From Macropodus opercularis (lineage: Eukaryota > Chordata > Actinopteri > Anabantiformes > Osphronemidae), in assembly GCA_030770545.1 (NCBI GenBank), contig CM061106.1:3064001-3128000 (forward strand): a stretch of 64,000 bases of DNA, written 5' to 3'. The notes under the pieces are model-generated. The model did no database searches. It was not told the origin of the DNA and saw nothing but the letters and a program-made list of their open reading frames with translations. The position numbers and the translations under genes were made by a program. Positions 33,401 to 44,640 of the stretch are shown here, one piece after another. Numbering within the stretch: position 1 is the stretch's first letter; each line of letters begins with the position of its first letter.

Positions 33401-35989
33401 GTGACACATGATGTGGAGGCTTCGTGAAGTCTTGATGTGGGAGATGATGGTTGTGGCCTGCTGCTCATCTCTGAACCTCTTCCTGAAGTACTCCTCCTTC
33501 TGTGGGTCAGTGAACCCTCTGACCTCTGTCACCATGTCAACGCACCCAGGAGGGATCTGATTGGCTGCTGCCGGTCGTGTGGTGATCCAGAGGCGAGCAG
33601 AGGGAAGCAGGTTCCCCCTGATGAGGTTTGTCAGCAGCACATCCACTGAGGTGGACTCTGTGACATCAGTCAGGGTTTCAGTCTGGTGGAAGTCCAGAGG
33701 AAGTCGACTCTCATCCAGACCGTCCAAGATGAACACGACCTGGAACTGTTTAAAGCTGCAGATTCCTGCTGCTTTGGTTCCAGTGAAGAAGTGATGAACA
33801 AGTTCCACCAAGCTGAACTTTTGCTCTTTCAGCACGTTCAGCTCTCTGAAGGTGAATGGAAACGTGAAGTGTACGTCCTGGTTGGCTTTGCCTTCAGCCC
33901 AGTCCAGAGTGAACTTCTGTGTCAGGACTGTTTTCCCAACGCCAGCCACTCCCTTGGTCACCACGGTTCTGATGGGTCCATCTCTTCCAGCTGAGCCTTT
34001 AAAGACGTCTTCTAGTCTGATGGTTGTTTCTGCTCTGTGTGGTTTCCTGGAGGCTGCTTCAATCTGTCTGACCTCATGTTCATGGTTGACGTCTCCAGTC
34101 CCTCCCTCTGTGATGTAGAGCTCTGTGTAGATCTGGTTCAGAAGGGTTGGGTTTCCTGCTGTAGCGATGCCTTCAAACACACACTGGAACTTCTGCTTCA
34201 GCTGAGATTTAAGCTGATGCTGACAAACTGGACCAGAGGCTCCTGAATGAACAAAAACAAAAAAATCAATTTCAATTTCATGGTAGTAAATAGTAAATGT
34301 GTGACTGTGTGTGTGATGCTAAACGTTGAGATAAATCCTCTTACTGCTCTGCAGACAGTCAGCCAGCTCCTCCTGCTTCATCCTCCTCAGGAAGTTCAGT
34401 GTGATCTTCAGAAATGCGTCTCTGCTGCTCCTCCTCTGCTCTTCATCCTCACCATCCAACGCCTCCTCATCCTCCCTCTGATTCTCTAAGCATTCTGGGT
34501 AATCTGGACTCATAAGCTTCTGCATCTTCTTCAGCTCCTTCTTCACAAACATGACAATGTTTTCCTCCAGCAGCTGGAACAGAAACTCTATGAATGACAC
34601 CATCCAACTAAAAGCATGGAGCCAAACATCAGATCCATGTTGGACACACTGACAATCCACTGGTGTAAAAGTGCAGCATGGAGACGATTGAACACAACAG
34701 ATGAAAGTAGTGGTTGTCCATGTACAGACCATAAACATGGAGTCCAGGTGTGTTTGGTGCTGCTGGGCAGACTGACCACTGGGAACCTCTGAGCTCTGCT
34801 GGTCCACTCTGTGGAGGAACCATGAAGAATGAGCTCACATGATGTGAGTCCACACAGAGACACACACAAGGTAAAGGTCCATGAAGTGATGCTTGATGTG
34901 AGCAGTGAGTCAGAGACTCCCTGTAGCGGTGAAGCTTTACTGTCACAGTCAGTTTGGTTCCGTCTCAGCAGCTCTGAACAACATCTATCTCTGCCTCCCT
35001 CACTGAACAATGCTGACGTGTTGGAACAAGGCGTCTAGAGACAGAGTCTGCTGGGATCAGACTGGTTGTACTGGGCAGCTCCCAGTGGGAATGTGTTGAA
35101 CTGTGTGAGTCTGAGGCAGAGCTGCTGCTCACACTAGTAACATTGAACCACTTCCTCCATTCATTCATTGTTGGATCCTACATCAAAGTTCAGACGTCAG
35201 CTCTGGTGCTGACACTGGGGACAAACAGTCGTCTCCACTTACTGCAACAACATCAACTAAAGTCTAACAGCAGGAACTTCAACCTACTGCTGGAAGACAT
35301 TTGAGCCAAATCTGCACGTAGAGAACGTCAATAACCATTTTTCATCAGAGTTGAACATTTGTGGTTCAGCTGCTTCCTTTGACGTCTGCCTGCAAGTCAG
35401 CACTTCATTAGAAGAGGAGCAGCCCCTGTGACCCTCTACAGGATCAGAGCTTTAGCTACTGGATGGATGGAGATTTGATCCATGATCAGAGTGTTTGCTG
35501 GAAGAACAGTGAAGAAAGCTGCTCCTTCACATTAACACTTCAAACACAAACCAACTGACTCACATCACAAACAAACAACACAACTATTGATCATCATAGA
35601 AAGTTTACATCAGATTGTTCAACCTGATTCACACTGACAACAACTCACTTTGACTCTGATGCAGGTTGGTCTTTAAAATCAATAACATCATCCATTGAGT
35701 CGTTGCTCTTGAAGGACACACAACTGGGTTCAGGTCCAGCTTCAGCAGATTCTTGTCTCTGATGGGACCTGATAGAAAAACAACTTAGTGACTCTCACAT
35801 ATTCTGTGGACGTTTCCTTCATCAATGACCAATAATAGTGAATCTTAAACAGTGTGTGTGACTTGGAGACAGAATCATCAGATGGTCTCTGTCATCTCAC
35901 CTCTGAGCTTTGGTCTGGCTCTCATGGTCCCCACACAGAGTGGTTTTAGAGGGAGGGGCTCCCTCCTCTCTGTCCTCACACTGATTCAT
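27242..35989 (-). CDS. NLR gene 2: NLRC3-like receptor (FISNA-NACHT-LRR), apparently intact
   Basis: This is a cytosolic NOD-like receptor of the fish-expanded NLR-C group, with ATP-driven oligomerisation by NACHT and ligand or partner contact by LRRs (family knowledge). Coding exons on the minus strand are 35901-35989, 35649-35768, 34730-34808, 34345-34573, 32439-34242, 30708-30881, 29602-29775, 29148-29321, 28694-28867, 28240-28413 and 27401-27242. They total 3,351 bases, 1,116 codons plus TGA, with every junction in phase. Residues 1-40 are acidic (MNQCEDREEGAPP); PEPSCVSFKSNDSMD is a hallmark of the group. A helical segment (FLKITLNFLRRMKQEELADC) follows, then FISNA, Walker A GVAGVGKT (about 270-277), Walker B VVFILDGLDESR (about 341-352), and LRRs from about 774. 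No B30.2 domain is seen. Confidence 0.88.
28240..28413 (-). CDS. LRR exon 5 of NLR gene 2
   Basis: 174-base exon, SRCRLSEIS start and LSKNNLQ core. It is intact. The intron after it is the long type with the 60-codon open spacer. Confidence 0.86.
28694..28867 (-). CDS. LRR exon 4 of NLR gene 2
   Basis: 174-base exon, SDCSLSEIS start, ALMSNPSHL (Met for Lys) and LRGNKLQ core. It is intact. Confidence 0.86.
29148..29321 (-). CDS. LRR exon 3 of NLR gene 2
   Basis: 174-base exon, SCCRLSQIS start and LSNNKLQ core. It is intact. Confidence 0.86.
29602..29775 (-). CDS. LRR exon 2 of NLR gene 2
   Basis: 174-base exon, SCCWLSDVS start, LSENNLQ core, and FLKSRHCRLE where sisters have FLESPHCRLE. Confidence 0.86.
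30170..30485 (+). mobile_element. LINE 3' tail inside the first LRR intron of NLR gene 2
   Basis: The string ccactgctgttagactctac followed by ttgaatttctccactgtggg and atcagtaaag matches the 3' tail type also seen at 48430-48730. The homologous intron of gene 3 lacks it, so it is a recent insertion or was replaced there. Confidence 0.55.
30708..30881 (-). CDS. First LRR exon of NLR gene 2
   Basis: 174 bases. It encodes LSRCNISERGLEALSSVL and LDLSYNKLQDSGVKLLSAGL. It differs clearly from the later cassette exons, and its true counterpart is 63749-63922 in gene 3. Confidence 0.88.
32439..34242 (-). CDS. Coding exon 5 of NLR gene 2: FISNA, NACHT and helical domains
   Basis: A single 1,804-base exon without stops. 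FISNA comes first (FEGIATAGNPTLLNQIYTEL, then IRLEDVFKG). NACHT follows with Walker A GVAGVGKTVLTQKF, the LDW segment, Walker B FILDGLDESR, and sensor-like LLPSARLWITTRPAAA. Then come the winged-helix and NOD2-type helical domains (VFCFVHLSVQEFLAALHV; LSPAQWSALGFILLSSQEDL). It ends at a strong GTAAGT donor, with the last codon split as needed for LRR exons. All nucleotide-binding residues look intact, so this copy could be active. Confidence 0.93.
34345..34573 (-). CDS. Coding exon 4 of NLR gene 2: helical N-terminal domain
   Basis: Begins LLEENIVMFVKKELKKMQ, continues SPDYPECLENQREDEEALDG and ends RRMKQEELADCLQS at a GTAAGA donor. This is a charged, helical segment that precedes FISNA in fish NLR-C proteins. 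A death-fold relationship is possible but not shown. Confidence 0.85.
34730..34808 (-). CDS. Coding exon 3 of NLR gene 2
   Basis: Encodes DQQSSEVPSGQSAQQHQTHL and DSMFM after a CCACAG acceptor, a signature linker of the family. Its donor reads GTCTGT, which is weak. The 156-base intron that follows is open in the same frame. Confidence 0.75.
35649..35768 (-). CDS. Coding exon 2 of NLR gene 2
   Basis: 120 bases between CTATCAG and GTGAGT. It carries AGPEPSCVSFKSNDSMDD, the conserved Ser-rich N-terminal motif of fish NLR-C proteins. Many relatives have several tandem copies; only one is seen here. Confidence 0.82.
35901..35989 (-). CDS. Coding exon 1 of NLR gene 2
   Basis: The start codon is at 35989-35987. 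It encodes MNQCEDREEGAPPSKTTL and then CGDHESQTKAQ, ending at a GTGAGA donor. The sequence matches the short acidic N-terminal exon of fish NLRC3-like proteins. A 15-codon upstream ORF ends just before it. Confidence 0.75.
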
Positions 35990-36001
35990 GTCCACATCAG
36001 C

Positions 36002-36049
36002 TCACACACACTTTCTACCTTCATGTGGAGACAAACACACATCATTCAT
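36002..36049 (-). promoter_or_regulatory. Short upstream ORF before NLR gene 2
   Basis: ATG at 36049-36047 opens a 15-codon frame that stops 12 bases before the main ATG. If it is in the mature leader it could lower translation. The leader exon boundaries are not known. Confidence 0.35.
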
Positions 36050-38600
36050 CTGCACATTAACTGAAATTCTCCTTCCATCATTAGTCAAATATCTGCTGCT
36101 CCGCATCGTCTCTTCTTCTGTGTTTCATATGTGCTTCCTTGAAAAGTCAAACATGTCGCCCTGAGTAACAACAAAGCAGCTACAACCTCTAAAAATAGAG
36201 TGAAGACGGAGATGGCATGGTGTCTCTGCTGAACATACAATGTAAAAAATGTAGAGAATCACAGCCTTCAGGGTTTCAGCTGCATGACACTGAAACTCAG
36301 TCCAACAACACATTTGTTCTGAAACTAGTACATTGATGAGGTGCCTGATTCAAGGGTAGCATCCTTACTGTTAGTTTGTTCCTCTACAAATACAAAAAAG
36401 TACTGAACAGAAGAAAAAGAAAGAATTACAGAAAGTTAACTTCTCCTTAAACTTCTTCTTACGTGAGTTCCCAATCTTCTTCTTCTCTTGTTTATTTTGT
36501 CTTGTCCAGCAGTCCAGCAGCATGTATGGGATTCTGGACTGAGATGGACAGCTTTGCTTTTTCAGGAGAAGAACATCAACATTGACTCCTCTTGATTGAA
36601 TATCTGTGTATGTTTTAATATGGTCCATGAGAATTAAATGTGGGGATTGGACAGAGTGAATGCCAAGAAGAAGAGGGAAACACAAAGACAGAAACACAGA
36701 GCAGAACGCAGCTTGATGCAACCAATCAGCATCTGCATCACCAACCACTTAAAACAAGCAAGCAAACAGTGCAGTGTGATGAGAAAGAACATAGAGCCCA
36801 GAACCAAGTGTCTAACACAGGAATGAAACGACACAGAGGGCAGATTAATCCAAACAAGTACATGTTAATATTGTTCATGTGCATCAGAACAGCGGCAGTT
36901 CAACAGTAGAAAGTTTCTGATAGATTTCAGTATTGGAGACTGTGATGATGACAGCTGCTCCCTATGTTTTTATTGGAGCCATCACTAAAATAAACAATGT
37001 TTGGTTGATAGGGTGAAAACACACATGACTCCATCAATTCGTATTAGTCTGATTTGACATTTGTGCTGCTATGATGGAACTTCAGGCCTCATCACTACAG
37101 AGTAATTGTTTATCATGATCCATTTTCTCCAATCTATCAAACACCTGTAGCTGAACCAGCCTCTGTCACTGTGACTGAATGGCTTGATTCAGGGAGACCT
37201 CTACTAACATAGTCCTCCAGAAACTAGCTTGTCCCTATGTGTCGTTCACACATCGTACACTCAGTTCCAGTCTCTGTACATAGTGCCTTGTGTGGTGTCA
37301 GACCCAGTTCAGACAGTGACTCAACAGCAGACCTTCATGCTGTACTTCCATCTATTCTAGATCCAATCAAGGACACATGAATGTGCTTCACACATGATGT
37401 GTCTGCTGCACAACTAAGAACTTTTGCAGTACATATAACACTCTGCTAACTTGCTATCAGCCCGTTCTCCTTCTATAACTGTGTTAAAGTTCAGTTCACT
37501 GACACGTGTTAAAAACAATAAATAGCATCATGCTGGATCGTACAGGTCTGCAATAAGGCTGCTGATGGTCTCTGGGTCATAGCAAAAGGAAGAAATAGTT
37601 TTCAGTCAGCAATGTTTCTTCAGACCAAATTATGTCAAATCTGAGGACTTAATATACTGATTGACAACAGAGACACTAGAGCTGCAAGCTGGCCTCCATC
37701 ATAACGTCTGGGAGAGACGGTGCAGCTTCCTTCATGTTCAGCCAATGTTACATACTGAGCAGAGTCAGAGAAGTTAGGACTTGATCTTTCATTTGTTTGT
37801 TTACAAGTTTTATTACTGAAAGAACCATTTTTGAATTGAAATTGAGGGGTTTGCTGACAAAAAAGGGCCCATTGACCAAAACTAAAAACATTAAAACCGA
37901 TATTTTCCAGGATAAAAAATCACAAGCAACCAGGAGATGAGAAACAAGTTGGATTATAAATAATTGTTATTAGTGTGGTTTACAGCTGATTTAAGACACT
38001 GATCAAAACCGACCTGTTAACACAAGAGGAAGATTAATGCTTCAGTCTATTTAGTTTATTATACGTCTGGATATTCATTTAAAAAACGAGTAGCTTAATA
38101 AAACTTAAAAAAAACATAAAGCGTTCATCAAAAATTCTGAACAATCTTCATAATGTTGCTGTCAAACTGCTTTTATATAAAGTAAAGGTTGGTGGACGTG
38201 TAAGTGTTGAACAGTGAGAGTTCAACAATCTGAATAAAACACCTGAAGCTTTAATTTACACAAAAAGCTGCATCAAGAACCAGCGTAACATTATTATAAA
38301 CACATCTAGTAGAAACATGTTCAACATAGAAACTAATCAGAGTCTGATACTGAGGCGCATGAACACAACATGTTGGTATTTTAAATTATGATCCAAATAT
38401 CTCTGCTTTGTTATTTAATAGTTTGTTATTTAATCTGTTTCAAAAGCTCAGGTCCTTAAAATCTACATTCATATTTTCTGCTCTACTTCACATTAACTGT
38501 TCTCATTGCGAGTTTTGCTGAATCTCAGAAAACAACACATCAAACTCAGAACCTTGTTACTATTGTTGTCAGGTTCTGACAAGGTTCAAACCCATCAAAG
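36050..38600. other. Upstream region of NLR gene 2, no gene seen
   Basis: No exon other than leader candidates and no recognised repeat. Reading frames here are short. Confidence 0.4.
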
Positions 38601-38625
38601 CTGTAACTAAGCATCAGAGACTTAC

Positions 38626-38780
38626 AGCAGTGATGTGACAGCAGAGTCTCTGGGTCCTGGTTCTGCTCCAGATTAAAGAGTCCAGTCAGTGGAGCTGAAG
38701 GTGCCTGAGCTGGATCACTGCTGCTGGGAACACTGGTACCGACTCACTGAGATCAGGACCTTTAGACTGAGCTGCTTCCT
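38626..38780 (-). promoter_or_regulatory. Possible 5' untranslated exon of NLR gene 2
   Basis: A strong donor, GTAAGTCT, on the minus strand starts at 38625, after a plausible leader (ccaggacccagagactctgc). It lies 2.6 kb upstream of the start codon. The transcription start is not identifiable. Confidence 0.25.
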
Positions 38781-39539
38781 GGTTTCAGGTTTTCTCTGAA
38801 CGTTCACTTCAGTAGAACAAACCTCGTCTGGATTGTTGAACGGGGAGCGACTGACTGGAATGTGGACCTGACTGAACTGGTTTCACGACTAATGACAGAG
38901 GAGCCACAGCTACACGTAGCCAAGCTCTAAACACTGGAAAGAAACCAAGTCAAACTCTGATTGGTTCCAACTGATGACATCAGTCCCTTTAAACCCAGCT
39001 GAGATAACTCTGAACCTCTGAATAAGTCGGTTCTGTCGGCTGCTCTGAGGAGCAGAAAGCGGCTCAAAGCACAAAGATGGAATCAGAACAAAGTGGGAGG
39101 AGTAAAGAGAGGAGCAACATCTGCTCTGTGAGTTTGTGGTTCAGTCTAACTGAAACCAGCTCAGTCCACAGCATCAGACTGAACTGGGTCCATGTTGTGT
39201 CAGTTTGGGTCTAAAGCCTGGTTCCATAAAGAGCTGATGAAGCGTCTGGACCTGTCTCAGCCTGTGGCTCCACCTGAGGAATGTGGCCAGGTTGCAGTCT
39301 TCCAGCTTCTCTATTATTTAGTCTCACTGAAACCTGGCTGCAGCAGGATGATTATGTTTGTCTAAATGAAAGACTGTGATTTTACTAATCACTCCTAGAA
39401 CTAAACATGGTTATAATTCATCAGAGCTCTGAGCCTTTCTCAAACTGTGAAACTCAAAAACCTGTTGTGCTTTGTATCCTCCTAAGTTTTTCATTGAATT
39501 TTCATTCATTTACATAAACTATAAAGTTGCAACAAATTA

Positions 39540-40105
39540 GGTGAATCCTGTCTAGCATGGAAAGACAGTTTAATACTACATAAAAAGCACTTTGTGCTGC
39601 TAGAACCACATACTATTCATCATTAATTGAGGAAAATAAAAACAACCCCAGGTTTCTTTCAGCTCTGTAGCCAGGCTGACTAAGAGTCATAGTTGTGTTG
39701 AGCCTAGTGTCCCTTTAAATCTCAGCAGCAACGACTTTATGAATTTCTTTACCAATAAAATCATAACCATTAGAGAAAAGATTTATCAGAATCTGTCAAC
39801 AAAAGTCATAAACCGATCTGCAGATCCAACAGCCTTAGATCTGCTGGTTAGACCTATGTCTGACTTAAACTGCTTTTCCCCCATAGATCACACTGAGTTA
39901 ACTTCAATAATTAACTCTGCTAAATCAGCTACTTGTCTCTTAGACCCAATCCCAACCAGATTACTCAAATAAATTCTTCCATTAATCAGCACGTCCATAT
40001 TAAATCAAATCAACCAATCTCTGGTTACAGGCTACGTACCACAGGCTTTAAGGTTGCTGTGGTCAAACCTTTATTTAACAAACCTCCTCTTTGGCCTAGA
40101 GAATA
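39540..40105 (+). mobile_element. LINE fragment, L2/CR1 type (start of reverse transcriptase)
   Basis: Reads SSLIEENKNNPRFLSAL, then (39739-39969) NFFTNKIITIREKI, then CFSPIDHTELTSIINSAKSA and TCLLDPIPTRLLK, then after a stop NQINQSLVTGYVPQAL. This is the linker and first RT motif of fish L2-like LINEs. It is broken by stops and ends abruptly near 40105. Confidence 0.8.
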
Positions 40106-40109
40106 ACCA

Positions 40110-43100
40110 TCAGGCTGTGTACAGTGAGTCAAGATGGCTGAATAGAAAAATAGATTTTCTGAGTCCGAAAGATGTTTTATTTAGAAAAACCGCTTGCTTG
40201 TGAAAAAGGGATATTTTGACATTTCCAACATTAGCAGGTCTTTGGAAGAGACTGAGTCTCTGAGTCAAAACACTCTTGTTCTTGTTCATTTACTGTGATA
40301 TGGTGCGACTGTGGGATTTTTTGGGACGTTTACCACAGGATCATACTGCAGATCATGTGATACAATTAATATACATAGAATTACAGCAAAGACACAATTT
40401 CTACACAATGTTTAACTGAAACACTCACCTGGAAGTCAGGTTGAACTTGAGATGAGGTCGAACGATGAGCGGGAAATAAAAATGATGGAGAATAAAAACC
40501 CCAACACAGAAACAGTTGAATCATGTTTAATCAACCACAGAGTTGAACTGAACATGTGTAACATAGTTGACGTGGCTCCAATAGGCTTCAACTACAAGTT
40601 GTGCATTTTACCACCATGGAATGTTACCAGCTTCCTTCTGTCTGCTGCCTCCTCCATAGTGTCCGTGTGCAGCCCGGGACAGAACCAGCTCCTTAACCAG
40701 CTTGTTAAGTCTCTTCCTGTCTCTGTCTGTGCTGCTTTTCCCTGTTAGGTTCTCATATCTCTGCTATATCTCAGCTCTATCAGGAGCAGATCAGATGTTG
40801 ACCTTGGAAAAAATTTAACTGACCCCAACCATAACATCACAATTTAAGCTTTACCATGTTGTAATTAAAGTAAAAATGCGAGGCATATGTTTTTATTTAT
40901 TATTTATTTGATTTTGAATACATTTAAATGACAACATGAATGTTTTATTTCACCTTATTTTTTAAGTCCAACAGATACATTTACGTCTGTAGCTCTCTAG
41001 ATACGTGTGTAATATACTATAAGGCCTGTGGTACAACACACAGGAAATATGGCCTGTGGTGATCTCTGATAGTCACAGAGGCAGGTTGATACTTCAGCGT
41101 CTCTGAGCAGATCCTCCAGTGACAGACTGCATCAGGCTACATCCCAAGTGTCTGACGGAGCCACATCAAGGTCTTTTCCTCCTGCTGCTGCCAGACTTTA
41201 CCAGCTGCTCAGAGTCAACCACTGATCACTATTAGACGCTTTAGAGCTGATGTCATTGTGCATCAGAAATGAACCAGTGCAGCTGCTTGGATGATTCTAA
41301 ATATATTTGTTTGCTAGAATTTTACTTTGTAATTATAAACTGTACAAACATGAACTGTCGTCTTTTTCTCAGTTATGCTTTACACTTGCACATTTTCCCG
41401 CTTTGGAACAAATTAGATGTTTCTTATGTGAGTACTTGAGTCATTTTATTTTGTAGAGTATATGATTGTAGCTCCAGTTACTCACAGTCAGTGTTTTCCC
41501 CAATGATTGATCAGTAAGACTGAAAAGCTTGATCAAAACTGATACCAAGGAGGAAATGGGACAAAATGTGCTGAACACATACTGTGATTAATTTTTAGTT
41601 TGGTGCCATTCAGTTATAGAGGAAACAAAATGTGAGCGGTTGTACTAAACAAATAGCTTAAAATAAAATAATAGCAGGTTTTAGTATAAATGACTAAATT
41701 AAGGTGTTAATATATATTCACGTCCTGAAGCATTTCTCCTGCTAAGCGTCATGTAGATGCCTGAGTCTATTTCAGTCACTGGGTGAGAAGCAGGTGACGA
41801 CCTATGACCAGCCTCACCCTGCAACACATGCACAGAGATTAAAGAACAGAAGAAACTGACGACGTGCAGTCGATGTAATGCTGTGAAACAGGTTTTAGTC
41901 TGTGGTGCAGCCTGCAGCTACAAACAAAGAGAAGCCAACCATGACTCCTTCACTTCTTTCACTTTCCTCTGCTCATGGAACCATCGCTCACAGCGTCACA
42001 CTGTTTCTGTGTCACCTCACACATTTGATTATCAGTAGGTTCATATGAAGAGAAATAACATAACGTGTATAAAACCAACAGACCAATAAGTTTACAGTCG
42101 GTCAGTGTTTGTGTTTTCCTGTTGTGATTTCTGTCCTGTGTTTCTGTTTAGTTCTTGTTAACAGTAACGTCCTGCAGTTTTTAGTGATATTTAAATTTTG
42201 TTGACATTAGTTTATACCTATAGGAATAATGAGGCCAAACCTCCATCTGGAGTCATTTCACTTAATGTTGGACCTAAAATGTTTCTCACTACTTCATTAG
42301 GCTAAAGTTCACATGTTTGCCTCCTGTTTTCAAATGTTCCTTTTCTGCTGATGGTGGTTGAAAGGAGCGTCTGGACTCATTACTGCCACCACGTGGAATG
42401 TGATTAAATAACACAACCTTCAAACAGACGTCGCCCAGTTGAAATATTTATGCTCTAGAAACGTCAACGTCCACTATTACTGTGTAGACACTGACCTGAT
42501 GTCATCCACCTATAACATTCACTGACAAGTACTGGATGTGAATCTATCAACAGCAGGATTAAATTAATCATATCATCATATCAAAAGACAATTATTTCAC
42601 AGACCATTGATTTATGTTCAATGCATAACGTACACACATTACATAAAACACAACAATTTACTCTGTAACAGTTTGACGTGAACAGTTTCAGTCTGAACAT
42701 TAGAAATAAAACAACTGCTTCACGATACTCAGACATCTACACTTTAATTTTATTTTTTATCATTATTAATGACTTTGTGTCTGTCATGATGTCTCTGTAG
42801 CTGCAACTACTGCAGCTCACTGACAAACCTTGATGACAAAATCGTCATGTAGGTGAACATGTTGTGTAACATGAGCTGCAGGATCATGTAAAGTATTGAG
42901 GCGACCCCCAGGTTTCATGTGTGACCACGTGGGTGAAGTGGTGCTAAAGCTAACTAGCTCCAGTTTCTACGGCTGAGACTAAGCTACGTGCTCAGTAGTG
43001 GAGAGAAACACCTGAGCTCCACACATCACAGCCCCAGGTGTCTCTGAACAAACCTGTTGGTGGCGACTCCCTGAACAAGCAGCTGTTTATACGCACACAG

Positions 43101-44000
43101 ACACACACTGACTCTAATAAACACACAACAAACCTCAACCATCTACTTATGTCACTTATAACAATAACACACACATTTTATGCGTAAAGACCCCTCGTCT
43201 CTACCCAGACTCCTCACCCACCACTAGCAGCCAGTTGACCAGCAGTGGCCGCTACGCTGACCCTCCTCAGAGGCTTAGTGCCGGTACCACAAAATGTGTG
43301 TATGTCACCTTCCTTAGGACGAAAACACAAAGAACATTCCACAGTGTGTGTGGTTTAAATGTCTGTTGGGTCCAGTTCAGTTAAACATAGAAGCTGCTGT
43401 AAATTCTAGTTTTAGAGGTTATAACGAATCAGTTCTAAATGTGAAGCTTCTGAAAATGATCTTTCTACTACATGTTTATATGTAAGCTCATACTGTGTGA
43501 AGCAGCTGTAATGCAGAACATTGTTACAAACGTTACAGAGACAATATTAACTGGAAGCGTTTACACTCACTGTTTTAATTCAGGTTTGTGTGGGTCAAAC
43601 ATATGCTGTGTGTGGGCCATGCAGGCTGCAGTGCTTCTCTAACAACAAGCCCTGGTTGACCCCTGACCTTACAGGCTTAAAGCCTAGGGGGCGAATACTA
43701 GTCTGGGTCCTGGATCATGCACCAAAGTTTTTTTATTTGACAATAAAGTTGACAACTTACTAAATCATATTTAAGAACTAATAAATCCTAAAATATGCTC
43801 TGCTGTAAACCATAGAATATGGGTGTACTACATTTTTTGTGTGACTGGTTTACCAACAGATGATGACGGCTTGACCGCAGTGAAGCGCGCTGGTTGTCGG
43901 TTGAATGGGTCAGACTTGTCCTTGTTAGCAGAACGTTCACACTCTGGCTCAGGTTTTATACAAGCTGTGTCTAAATCTTCATGTTACGATTCATGTTCAT
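40110..44000. other. Intergenic, no gene seen
   Basis: Nearly 4 kb of AT-rich DNA without a supported exon, RNA gene or clear repeat. An ORF at 40452-40748 has no recognised domain. Confidence 0.45.
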
Positions 44001-44004
44001 GTTT

Positions 44005-44250
44005 GGGGCGGCAGTGGCTCAGTGGTAGAGCTGTCGCCCACTGATCGTAGTGGTTCGATTCCTGGCTTCCCCCAGTAATGTGCCGAAGTGTCCCTGGGAA
44101 AGACACTGAACCCTAAGTTGCCCCCGGTGTGTCAGCTTAAGCTGCATAGCAGCTCTGCCACCGGTGTGTGAATGTGTGAATGAGATGCAGTGTCAAAGCG
44201 CTTTGAGTACCGATAGGTAGAAAAGTGCTATACAAATGCAGACCATTTAC
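44005..44250 (+). mobile_element. tRNA-derived SINE
   Basis: The head ggggcggcagtggctcagtg carries an A-box (TGGCTCAGTGG) and a B-box (GGTTCGATTCC). The tail aaaagtgctatacaaatgca is LINE-like. It is not a working tRNA gene because there is no full cloverleaf. Confidence 0.8.
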
Positions 44251-44534
44251 GATGTGTTGTAGGAAATGTGAATTATTAACAGCTGAATGTGTTGTTTCAT
44301 CTGTTTACTGATGCTGCGCATGACACCAAACAGTATCTTTGTGTTAGTGCATGGATGCACTTACAGCCAAACTTTGTTTGGAGCTGAAGCAACAGAGAAG
44401 CTTCAAATTGAGTAGTGTGATTGTGTGTGTAATCTGCACTGAGCTACAGTAGATGTACAGTAATATTAATATATGGCATCCAGTAAATGGCTTAAATGAA
44501 TAGTGTATATAAATAAAGAGACAACGAAGCAGAA

Positions 44535-44640
44535 CTCAGCGAAGCAAAGCCACGTCTCCTATATCTTCTCATCTCTTTCCTGTACTTCAGGATACATAGA
44601 GCTGCTACAGGGGCTGTAGCCCGGTACCTGTAACACTCAC
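44535..44640 (+). pseudogene. Possible relic of an NLR 3' untranslated exon
   Basis: The stretch catctctttcctgtacttca followed by gcccggtacctgtaac aligns by eye with the gene 1 3' exon region at 2945-3010 (tcgtctctttcctgtgtttc, then ctgcctggtacctgtgac). No LRR exon is seen nearby. Confidence 0.35.

Noticed and set aside
33437..34246. Plus-strand ORFs opposite the NACHT exon
   Set aside because: They are antisense shadows of the strongly supported minus-strand NACHT exon.
44005..44075. tRNA gene
   Set aside because: A- and B-box promoters are present but no full cloverleaf, and a SINE body with a LINE-like tail follows.
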